The notes below the pieces were generated by a model. That model was given only the letters and a program-made list of their open reading frames with translations, did no database searches and had not been told where the DNA came from. Shown here one piece after another: positions 11,911 to 22,350 of a DNA stretch of 64,000 nucleotides; positions within the stretch are counted from its first letter, which is position 1, and each line of letters begins with the position of its first letter. The translations under genes were made by a program, and so were the position numbers. Source of the stretch: Nautilus pompilius (Eukaryota > Mollusca > Cephalopoda > Nautilida > Nautilidae); assembly GCA_018389105.1 (NCBI GenBank), contig JACATO010001453.1:186001-250000 (forward strand), given 5' to 3'.

Positions 11911-14289
11911 ATTATAAAGTTCGAATTTTCACGATGAGGTGAACGGCAACAACACTTAAATGCATACAGACTGATTTAATCATTTACCGGCTGAACAAAC
12001 AGCAAATAAATGAATTTTTCCAAATGTAAATGGCTTGACCGATGACCGAAATAAACCCACTTATCATGTGCTATAGTAGCAATAGATAAAAAGGGATTTA
12101 GGATTTATAATAGGCATCTTCTCAAAAACAACAAACAGTGAGAATGTAGGCATATGCTAAGTCAGATGGTAAATTGATGGAACTTTGGCAGTTCTAGTTT
12201 TCCTGCATAAAACCAATATTGTGCAAACGGTATAGATATCTAGGATAACCAATAAACAACGTTATAATCCCAGTTACGAGGACCAAGTAAAGAGACCTCA
12301 GTAGCCTACCTAAGTCCTCAGTTGTTTTGTAGAGTAATAAAATTTTTTTTTGTAGGAAAAAATGTAAAAGATCAGATGCTCACAAACTGTAGTTATTTAA
12401 AGCAACAAATCCGCTCAACGAGGCAGTAAACATTTTAAGTTAAGATTCATGCTCTATAAAGAAAACAAAACACACTTTATTATATATGTTCCTGCCCCTC
12501 TGAAGATCTATATGTATAAAGTATTAATGAATTTAATTAAAAATACGCCATTAAATTTCACTCAGGGTACTGAAGAATTACATCTTGAAAAAATTATAAT
12601 TTATTCAAGACTAGATCAAATATATCATAATTGATAAAAAGTTATCAATGTTTTCTTTGGTATCTGTTGAAGGATAACATGTAGCTGAGAAGTCCATCAA
12701 AGGCACCTCAAAAGCATTTCAAAGTAAAGTTATTTACTTTTTATCCTGATAATTAAAATTTAAAAACAACAAAAACACTCAAACAATATTTGAGCATCGC
12801 AGAATTATTCTACACGTTGTACCGGTAGAGTCCTGCTCACAGGGTTTGTTTCCCATTGTCTCCTAAGGGAAAGAAGTCTACAGACTCCATAAAAGTAAAG
12901 CTGGCAGTTTTTCAAATAAGTTGACTGTTGACAGAATTATTTACAAAAAAAATATGGTTGTATTTAGTTTAAATCAACTACATTTGCAGTGATTCACTTT
13001 ATTTACTTCTGTAATATCATCCTAATGTTTGAAACAGCAGTGATAATGAGAAAACCCGAGTTGCCTTAAAGTGGTTTGCCTTTTTCAGCATTGGAAGCAC
13101 ATCCATATCACTCGTGAAGTTACTGAAGAAAAAATGATAATGCATCGAGCCGCCATGTGGTTTCATAGGTTTCTGCATTAAAAACATTTACAGTGGTTGC
13201 AAGAGTTTGTACCACTATATCCTGAAAATCAACTCTAGCCACCATGTGTAGCTGGCAAGTAGAAGCTGAATGTCCATCAGCAAACTGTTTAGAAGTGGAA
13301 TGTTGATTAAGCAAGAGCGTAAACAGGTAGGAATTGTTAAAAAGTGTTGCTGTTAATATCAAATCTAACATACAAAAGTAGGGATGTCAGTCATGCGTGT
13401 TATTTTACTAATTCAGACTAAGAATTTGGATGGTGTACCTCGTCACGATGCCATGACAACAAGTAGTTTTCACATGGACATCACGCATATTTCCCCCTCC
13501 ATGGTGATCTATCGCACAAACTAAATCCTGTGCTACCAATGCAAATCAAGCCCCAAAACCCTAACCGATACCCATCAACAAGCAGTCAAAATTCGCCATT
13601 AACTTCATGACAGATGAGTGATTTCTGAAAAGGATTTTAAAACCTAAATTATTTTTGAGGCACTACACAAATAAATAAAGTTTATTTTCCATCACTCCTT
13701 CTAAGCTTTCAAGTCCTTTATCATCATACAAACACCAGGACAAAACCCACATTTTAACTGGTACTGTCCATACACCATAACAGTAAAAGAACTGCTGATG
13801 ATCATCTGGCCAAGAGGCGTTGACAGAGATCGCATGGAATTGAGGCTGTGTTGATGAAATTAAGCCGAACAATGGATTTCATTGTGGCACCAATCCGTCA
13901 TAACCAAAAGCTGTTTTGCATCACTATAAATAGGATCTTTTTTACCATTTTAATTAAACAGGTTGTTCAGTCAAAAACAATACTATATTTATAGTACAAG
14001 CACATTAAATGATTTGATACTGTTAAATATCAACTGTAGTCCTAGAGAATTTAATTTTTAATTAAAGTTTATTCCCCGCCCCATCTTCAGTTCTTCAAAA
14101 CCCTTTGTGACTTATAAGGTGTATGCCAAACAGATATATTAGCATGGTAAATGAACATTCTAGCCACACACAAAAGATGTAACGAGTTAAACACAAGCCT
14201 GATAATAACAGGCATTCTTCTTTTCTGAGAGCATAATTTCCACGTCTGTACACAAACTTGACAAAGTTACATAATTTCAATGTTAGTGC
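11911..14289. other. Intronic stretch, nothing recognised
   Basis: AT-rich intronic sequence. No domain, RNA gene or clear repeat boundary was seen on either strand. Confidence 0.55.
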
Positions 14290-14530
14290 TAATGAGCTCT
14301 GCTGTCCCTGTCTCTCCTGGGGCCTGGCACATCCAGGAGCAAGAAATGGAAAATCCCCACTAGAACCCTTTCTGGTTAAGAGGGAGCCACCCGATTAACT
14401 GGTACAGGCAGCAGCCATGTTACAAGTGGTTCGCCAAATCAAGTTAGTCCCCAGCAAGCCCCAACCGGGACCTCTAACCACAGGAGATGGGCACGTGCTG
14501 TGTACTTTGCCATCCACTGCCCCTTAATGG
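14290..14530 (-). repeat. SINE-like element, minus strand
   Basis: Read on the minus strand it opens with GGGGCAGTGGATGGCAAAG near 14,520. The element ending at 17,672 opens with a closely similar GGGGCAGTGGATAGCTAAG. A 'GGTTAGAGGTCCCGG' stretch about 50 bases on could be a degenerate B box. Two dispersed copies with a shared head support a SINE family. The family name is unknown to me. Confidence 0.45.
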
Positions 14531-17359
14531 ATGTAAAGCTTCAAAAAAATGTCAGGTCAACAAAGTTGTGCATAGTACACTACCCCTCCCCCATGGCAGT
14601 GACCATTGTTTAGTTCGGCATGGCTTATCCACCAGCAGCCCTGCTTGCAAAGATTTCCTCCCATTATTAAATCAGTTCCTTTCTCCCGCTGCTGACATGG
14701 GTGGATTTGGGGGAGGCACTCATAAACAAATACAGGGAACCACATGCCCTTTACAGGCATAAGAACGGCCCTAACAAATGCAGAGCCAGCAAGAAAGACC
14801 AACTTATCTACCCTATCAGAGTTAAGCGTAAACTCTAGTGACATCTGATCGTGTGTAATGCTACTTGACAATAGACAAGTTTTATTTATCTAGTGTCAGA
14901 GCACCGAGTAACTGCAACTTGGGTAAAGTCTACCAGATCAGAGGTGGGCGTGCGAGTGCTAATTGGATTAGATACGAGCAGCATCTGAAGCTGACTAACT
15001 TTGTTTTCTCAAAAGAGAGGGGCTTGATAATAAGCAAGTATTAATAAACTCACTGAAGGAATTTTAAAAACGATTACACTTCTGAAATCCCTGTCAAAAG
15101 AGTGAATGAATTCTTCTATTGTACACAGAACTGACCAAAGAAAATGTCTGTGTGTGTGTGTGTGTGTAGCCTTGTTGCAGCATTCTAAATAAGCTGCTGT
15201 TGGTGGGGGGGAAAACATGCTCAAACTGATTAGTGATGAGAGAAAACTGGAGTGCCCAGGATAAACCTACAAGGATGGGGTGGTACAAAAGATTGAGAAT
15301 AACCATATAAATGGCAGGCACACCCATGCCAACCAAGGACTGAATTAACATAATATGGTTGTTACTTGGAGTATTACGAATAAAGAAGATAATTGGTGCT
15401 AAGCTAATTTAGTAAAGTACTTTGGACCTTTCCCAGCCAATGAATCTATTTATACAGATAAGTCACTGGAAAAGCTGCAGCAAATAAGACATACATACAA
15501 TAGCTGTATTGATGCTGAGACTCGCTAATATTAGCTACCTGATGGATGGGAATCTAGATAAATATGGCCTTATGACTAAGTTAAGCTCATATTTTAGTTC
15601 AAGTGAGGACAATGATAACTAAAAGCAGTTAGGTATAAAACTGATTGCACTATATTAATCCATATTTGTCTGTCTATATAAGGCCATGCTTGCTCATCTC
15701 TACTAAGAAGTGTGTGTCAAGCTATTTCTATGTCAAACATAATCACAGTAGCTACATAAAAACATATAACCGGATAAGTAACTAATCAAATATTCCAAAT
15801 ACATGTGCATTGGCATTCAGCTTATAGACATTTCAATATAATCTAATTCTTTACTTAAATTAGAATCTTCTTCCTCAAATCTTGCAATCTATTCTTTCTT
15901 AGATAATCCATTACCTTCCTTTGACTTGCATAAATTTTGTTTTATAAGGATTGATAAAATGACTAAGCTAATTATTCATAATCCAAGCTCTTTTTGTGTA
16001 ATAAACATTGAAGCTTGTAGACAAAATTTAATTCATGAGGCATTTTTTAAAAATTTGTGCATGTCAAAAATGATGAAACTATGGATGGAATTAAATGATT
16101 GACAGCATAAACAAGACTCTGAAATTTAGTTTGTTCCACCTAAGGGAACCTACATATAGAAAAATGTTTTGATAAGTTGTCAAGACTAAGGATGATAGAT
16201 GACTTGACAGTTTCTCAGTAACTCATTACTACAAATTGTACATTAAAGCATTTTAATCGACAGTCTCCAGAAACACTCAAATAATTTACAGAATCTGACA
16301 AGAGCAGTACATCTTTTCAATTACTATACAAGGAACACACTGACATCAATGGAACTTGTAATAAGGCGGCCAGTCAGTGTTCAAGCCAAAAAAGAACCCT
16401 GTTCAGATCTAAGTTTACCAAACGATGATATTTTTTGGTATTTTTCAAAGATGTGGAAAATCCAGACACTGTAATAAAACTCTATTGTAGAATTTCTCTA
16501 TGACATTTAAAATAGGAAGTGATGTGAACAAACAATCAGCTAACTGGGTTTTCACTAAAAGCCTCAGAAAAAATTTCCAAGTAGACAAAGTCTGCTAAAT
16601 TAAGAGCTCTCAATGCTTTTGTTCTTCTTCTTTTCAGGAAGTTTTTCTAAACTTCTACCCTAAAAAATGCAAAGTACAGCAATCCTAAGCTAAAATGATA
16701 AAGCGGTAATATTTCAGTTCAGAGACCCACTCTTCAAGTTATCGCATTCCCATAAATCCATAATTAGTCAGAGATCAAAGGATTTTTCTATATGCTATCA
16801 ATATTATCCAGTCTGCTTGTTTCTCTTTATGGAGTTATGAATCCTACGATTCTGAACATTAAAGAAATAATAATAATAATAATATAATAATAATAATATA
16901 ATAATAATAATAAACTAAGATTTCTAACTAGCACAGAACCATCATTGCCACCAAATCTCTCTTCAAGCAAAACACAACAGTTCTGATCAGGTATCCTGAG
17001 GATGGTCATAGAAGTTTCTTGGAACAACGACAATTTATTAAACAGTGGTGGGCCTAACCTTGCTGTTTAGTTCGAGGCCATCTGAGATGATCAGCAGAAA
17101 TAGCTAATTTGGTGTTTCTTTATAAACAGCACAAGATGATTTTAAGCTCCACCCAGACGTAGCCAAGAGTAGAAAGAAACCATAACATAATTAAAAACTG
17201 ATCAGTTACCATAAACCAGTTTGCAGGTAAACATAAGTTTTTAAAAAAAAAATCTTACATGTAAATAAGGTAGAAATGCATTAAAAGGTGTCTATTTTTT
17301 TAAAAATTAAAAATATTACTTGCTCTATTGGAAGATGATAAATGTTAATGGACTCAGTT
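14531..17359. other. Intronic stretch with (TG) and (AAT) repeats
   Basis: No exon or domain recognised. Holds a (TG)n at 15147-15168 and an interrupted (AAT)n at 16866-16915. Confidence 0.55.
16866..16915. repeat. Interrupted (AAT)n microsatellite
   Basis: About 50 bases of AAT units with two AT slips. Confidence 0.95.
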
Positions 17360-17672
17360 GTTGCTGCCTTATCCCTTATTGCCCCGCCCCCAACTATTAA
17401 TTTAGGCCAGGGACCTGGAAAGAGCAGCTGGTACATACCTGGTGTGCACCAACTTTGACTGACAATAACAGACTCTGCTAGCACTTGTTTGTTTAGCTGT
17501 GGAAAAAAATTAGGGTGCCCCAGGGAATCTCACGTGCATGGACTGGTAAAGAGGAGAGGAAATAAGCCATGCCAAGCCAAAGCATGGCCCCTAATGAATG
17601 CTGAACATGAGAAGGCCTCAGCCATGGCAGGCCAGCAATGCTATACACTTAGCTATCCACTGCCCCATAATT
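17360..17672 (-). repeat. SINE-like element, minus strand
   Basis: On the minus strand it begins TATGGGGCAGTGGATAGCTA and continues with an A-box-like 'TAGCTAAGTGTATAGC'. The head is shared with the copy at 14290-14530 and is related to 46465-46560. The 3' limit is a guess. Confidence 0.45.
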
Positions 17673-19474
17673 TGCATGTGCCATGGACTTTTAGCATTAT
17701 TTTGTATCAGTTCTAAGAGGTCTGCTTCACGTACTGCGTGTAAGATTGGTGGGTATTAATTTTGATTCGTGGTAATCAGGTTTAAAATTGACAAAAGGCA
17801 TGACTAGTTGTAAATATGGCACCAATTATTGAACGAGACTTCAAATACTGCCACCAAGTATTATTACTGCATCTCATACACACTCTGCATGGAGACCATG
17901 ACTAGACATTGGCCCTTGTGTGCCACACTAATTTAACAACAATAAAACTTACAACAGAAAAGTGATCCAAAAGCAAATATATACAAATGTATTAGCTGTA
18001 ATATTGTCCTGATGACTAATTTCACAAAAACAATTTTTGCATGCTGATTTAAACCCTGGATTAATAAAAGATACATGCATTAATGATTAACTAGATAAAG
18101 TACTTTCTACATGTTCACTTAATTCTGAATACAATTTAAACTTTATATATACTTATTCAGTAATTTTAACAGAACCATTACATGAAGACAGAAGCTAACA
18201 AGGTTTTACAACTGATTCTGTAATTGCCTCAAAAATATTTCCAATGTCTACATTTTGTATTTCTTTTTTCATATCAGTGAACAATCATTTTATTTTGTTG
18301 TGTGATGATGATGCTAGCATTAGCTTAACATGTCAGAGGGGAAGCTTCTAAATCTACAGACGGACATTAAAGAAGAAAGTTTACTAGAAAAATTTAGTCA
18401 AATCTGCACACAAGCATCAAAGTTGTGTTTGCACAGGTTTAATTGTCCAGCTTTGTGATAGGTGTACTCAAAGCAAAAATACATTAGAGTATAAAATGGC
18501 AATTGAAATTGGACAAATAAGAATTACACACTTTGCAAATATGAAAGCAGTAATTGTTTTATTGTTGTTAACTTTGTGACATTATTGACTATAATGTAAA
18601 TGGTATGCAATGCAAAGAACAGTCAACGAACATTTTAAGAGAGCACAGGTAAAATTTCTTCACAAAGATTCTGGCCTTTAGTACACGAAATTGTATTTTC
18701 AGAACGATTTTTAGGTGGATCTCTATTAATACATATAACACCAGCCTACTTTTGCTAAAACTTTTGGGAGTTAGCATGGAGTGCATCTAGTTTTCCCCAA
18801 AATACAAAATCCTTTCTGATCTTAAATTACTTTTTCAACTGCTAAGTGAGAACCTGGAAAAGATTTTGTAAACTATATTATTGTAAAATTTACAAGGATC
18901 AGTAGCATTCTGCCCTCTGTGATCTTTACACCTTGGTTTATAAACAGGACCTTTTAGAAAAAGAATTATGAAAGTACAAGATATAATGCTGTAAAATTGA
19001 TATGGTTCTCATCCTCAGTTGCTAGCTGAGAAGAAATCATTTCCACAGAGTTTGTTTAGTGAACAGAAAAGCTACAGATGCAAAGCAACTGGCCATAATA
19101 GGCCAGAAGATCATAACCATTCTCAGCAAGATGCTTCCCAGGCCTGTGAAATTAGATGATCCACACGAGATTGTCCATGCATAAGGTCATATCTTCAGCT
19201 GCCTACATCATCCATGAGATCATTGCCTAAAAACTGGCATAGCTGCAAACAATCCAAATGCATTCTGGCCTGAAAAACAATTCTATTCCTTTTATCAATG
19301 AAGCAAACGACAAAGACAGAATCTTGTATCCTGTCACCAGAATGAGATTCCAGGGAGTCGTGAATGCCTACCATTGTATGCTGGCAAACACCATGACTGG
19401 GTCCGGAACTTGCAATAAAAACCAAACTTTGTCATAAAAGCCAACGATTTTCACGACTAGGGTCTGATATGAAG
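17673..19474. other. Intronic stretch, nothing recognised
   Basis: AT-rich intronic DNA with no recognised gene, RNA or mobile element. Confidence 0.55.
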
Positions 19475-20340
19475 TTAGAGAGGGGGGTGGGCCCAAAGAA
19501 AGGGGACCCCCACCCCCAAGAGGGAGGAGTGGTTTGTCAACCCAGCAATGATGAGTGGGAACGCCAGCAACTCGACCGGCAATGGCGGCGGTCCGTCCGG
19601 TCGGGGAAGCTGAGGCGTCTTAATCAATAATACGGAACCCCAGCGTGTACGAACGAGCAACGGCTGCAGAAACAAAACCCCCGCCAAAAATTCCCAGAAG
19701 CCATCCGCGACAAAAAGCTCCCTTCCAGTGCCAATTGTCGCGCAGACAGCGAGCAGCCAGCCAGCCACCATTCCAGCCATCCATCCATCCCAGAACCCCC
19801 CGGGGCAGGTGGTAAAATGTCGCACCATAGCTCGCAGATCCCAATCAGACCATACGATCGATTTCACTCGCAGGAAGTTATATATCGAAGAATAATCTAC
19901 ATCCTTAGGGCGGGAGGAGGGGGGGGGATTTTTCTTCCTTCCGAACCTTGATCTAACGGCCCGGCCCATCAATGGCGTGGCTGGAGGCCGGCCCGAGAGG
20001 AGAGGAGGTACCTCGTGCTCAGCCCCCCCCACTCCGAGACATTCTTTCAAAGGCGATCTCTGCGACTACTTTATCTTAGGAAGAAAAAACACTAACAAAA
20101 ATCTGGGAGAGAAATGTATAAAGACGGGATTCTGAGTAAAACCGAGACCTCCACTCCACGTCCGCCGCCATGGTTTGACCACGTGGTGTAGACAGTGACC
20201 CCTCCCCCCACAAAGGTCAGGTCGTCCTCGCTCATTCCAGACCGACCGGCCACAGACCCACAATAAACCCAGCTCCCACCGGTTACAATGCACGAAGAAT
20301 AGGGAGGAGGAGGAGGAGGGGGGGGGGGTCACTCGCTATA
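19475..20340. promoter_or_regulatory. Intronic CpG-rich block, 3' of PSKH1 exon 1
   Basis: The base composition switches abruptly to GC- and CpG-rich sequence about 400-1200 bases inside the PSKH1 intron. It contains a plus-strand CCAAT box (19841-19845), a TATA-like TTATATAT about 35 bases further, CACGTG E-boxes near 20,178 and 20,355, and a GCCGCCATGG stretch near 20,165. The minus-strand open frame 19475-20050 is a compositional artefact. The block is either part of the PSKH1 CpG island or a second, possibly antisense, promoter. Confidence 0.5.
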
Positions 20341-20469
20341 CGGCGAATACCTGAGCACGTGGTGTTTAAAAGGTGGGCAAACTACCACGGATGCTCTTCG
20401 TATTCAGTGGTTGACTCCAGGAAGTGGGGGTTTTGACTTTCCCCTTATTTTCTTTCTCGTTCTAAGAAA

Positions 20470-20527
20470 GGGGTGGGGTGGGGTTAGGTGGGGTTAGGTG
20501 GGGTGAGGTGGGGTGGGGTGGGGTGGT
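20470..20527. repeat. G-rich minisatellite (GGGGT/GGGTTA-like)
   Basis: The plus strand shows a run of GGGGTGGGGTTAGGTGGGG-type units, with at least four G-runs spaced by 1-5 bases. It could form a G-quadruplex on the non-template strand of PSKH1. Confidence 0.8.
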
Positions 20528-20685
20528 CTAATGTCAACGGATATTAACCCCGATTGTTTTTTAAATATAAAACGCAATAAAATCATGGCTATTATCCGGA
20601 GAGCGCGTGATTAGAGAGAGAGGGGGGGAGGAGGGATAGAGTCGAACAACAACAACACAACAATGGTGGTGGTAGTAAACAAACT

Positions 20686-20716
20686 GTAATAATAATAATA
20701 ATAATAATAATAATGA
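20686..20716. repeat. (AAT)n microsatellite beside the PSKH1 splice donor
   Basis: About ten AAT units (TTA on the gene strand), beginning roughly 8-15 bases after the PSKH1 exon-1 donor. Confidence 0.9.
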
Positions 20717-20722
20717 TAATAC

Positions 20723-21622
20723 CTCTCCAGGGTAGCTGAACTTCGCCTTTAGAACGAGTCGATACAATCTCGTTCTGTTTTCGTCATCAAACGGCATCGT
20801 CCCGCTCAGCAAGATGTAGGTAATGACCCCCACAGCCCATAAATCCACCTGGCTGGTATAGGGCTTCCTCGCCAGAATCTCGGGCGCAATATACTCCGGG
20901 GTACCACAAGTAGTCCTCATACAGTTATCGGGTCCCTTGCGAGTGGCGGCTAATCCGAAGTCCGTGATCATGATTTTCGAATCGTGTCCCGGGTGGTAGT
21001 ACAAGAGGTTCTCGGGTTTGAGGTCTCTGTGCGTTATCCCCAAACTGTGCAGGTAGTGGATCCCCTCCAGCACCATGTTCAGGACGCGGGTGGCGTCCCT
21101 CTCGGTAAAGCTCCCCTTGGCGATGATCCGATCGAAGAGCTCGCCACCCGTGGCCAGCTCCATGACCATGTAGACCTTCTCCTTTGTCTCGAACACCTCC
21201 ACCAGCTGGATGATGTACGCGTGGCGCACTCGGCGCAGCACGTTCAGCTCGGACTCGAACACCTCCCGGCCCAGGGTCCGGTCGATCATCTTGATGGCGT
21301 ACGGTTGCTTGGTAACGCTGTGCTCCACCCGGACCACCCGGCTGAAGCTGCCCCTGCCTATCAGCGCCTTGATGTCGTACTTGGCGGTGACCCGCGGGTC
21401 GAACTTGGCCCGGTACTTCGCTACCTTCCTGTTCGGTCGGGGGGGCGCCTGCCCCTGGGTTCCCTTCTGGCTGCCGTCCTGGTTGTTCCGGTGGTGAGAG
21501 TGGTGCTTCTTGGAGACGTTCCTCTGCGCCGCATCCTGCGAGGGGCCATGATAGACGGTGTTGACCAACTGGCCCCCCGCTGGCGCCGACTCGGGCACTA
21601 GCTTGCTGCTCACGCAGCCCAT
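20723..21622 (-). CDS. PSKH1: PSKH1, protein serine kinase H1, first coding exon (partial gene)
   Basis: Encodes residues 1-300 of a CaMK-group Ser/Thr kinase. The protein starts MGCVSSK: Gly2 is a myristoylation site and Cys3 a likely palmitoylation site, as in PSKH family members that sit on Golgi and other membranes. The kinase domain begins near residue 82. Visible motifs are the Gly-loop GRGSFSRVV (89-97), the catalytic Lys111 in YAIK, HRD (198-200), DFG (221-223) and APE (246-248), so the enzyme should be active. The block KYRAKFDPRVTAKYDIKALI before the Gly-loop is the PSKH1 hallmark; PSKH2 differs there and has HRN. The exon ends at a GAG|GTATTATC donor in phase 0. The open frame beyond it is intron. 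The last third of the kinase domain and the Arg/Ser-rich tail must lie beyond position 1. Confidence 0.9.
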
Positions 21623-22350
21623 AGCCTGTCGAAATGTCGCCCGCTCATGCCCTCACCGAGGGGGGACACGATGAACCATCGAAACGAGAGAGAGAGAGAG
21701 AGAGGGGGGGTCCCGCCGCGCGATATTTTAGGAATACTTTAGCTGCCGCACGCGAGCGAGTTCTCTACGGCTCTTGGAGGAGGAAAAAAAAAAAAAAAAC
21801 AACAACAACAAAAAAAAACAACAACAACAACAAAAAAAAAAAAAAAAAGGGCCTCACCGTCGTCGTCGACAGACCGACGGAGAACAGTCCCTCCACACCA
21901 GAGATGGAGTCCGCTGCCGAAACGCTTCCCGAGCTCGCCTCGGGACGGAAATCCCCGCTCCCCGGACCGACAGCCCCCGCGTAAGGGATCAGATGGGACG
22001 TCGGCGCGACCAGCAGCCTATTACAATCGCACTCCGCGACGGAACAAAGCCAACACACTTGTGGAATTCGGCGCAGGGATATACATATTAAATGAAAACG
22101 CATCGCCGTGACACGGTCACGTCGGCACGTGATCCGAGGGCCGATGACGTCACGGAGTTTGTTCGCTTCTCCCCCCCCTCTCTCTCTCCTGTGGCAGCAG
22201 CACTTGTTATGCATTCTAAGAATAAACACCATCAAAGCATTGTAAACAGGAAGCCAGCTGAACCAAAGGGGCGCTCGACTTTGAAACGATCGCGCATGAC
22301 TAGCACCGCAGCACTTTGTGGTTCACTCGGCCGTTAAACATCAAGAAGTC
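21623..22350 (-). promoter_or_regulatory. PSKH1 promoter / 5' UTR CpG island
   Basis: CpG-dense sequence directly upstream of the PSKH1 ATG. It contains a consensus CRE TGACGTCA at 22145-22152 and a CACGTG E-box at 22126-22131, about 20 bases apart. A GA tract (about 21688-21706) and an A/CAA tract (about 21783-21848) lie between these and the ATG. On the gene strand they read as pyrimidine-rich and T/GTT runs, and may be in the 5' leader. The exact transcription start cannot be fixed from sequence. Confidence 0.7.
21783..21848. repeat. A/CAA low-complexity tract in the PSKH1 upstream region
   Basis: Alternating A runs and CAA units. It gives rise to spurious poly-Lys, poly-Gln and poly-Phe open frames on the two strands. 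Confidence 0.95.

Noticed and set aside
19475..20050. 191-codon minus-strand frame
   Set aside because: GC-rich CpG-island sequence gives long frames by chance. No domain, and no match to PSKH1.
20561..20722. C-terminal extension of the PSKH1 frame (poly-Leu, His, Val)
   Set aside because: It follows a splice donor in phase with the family's exon boundary and is translated from the (TTA)n microsatellite.
20984..21601. 205-codon plus-strand frame
   Set aside because: Antisense shadow of the PSKH1 kinase exon.
21765..22235. Frames with poly-Phe/Leu and, on the other strand, poly-Lys/Gln
   Set aside because: By-products of the A/CAA tract upstream of PSKH1.
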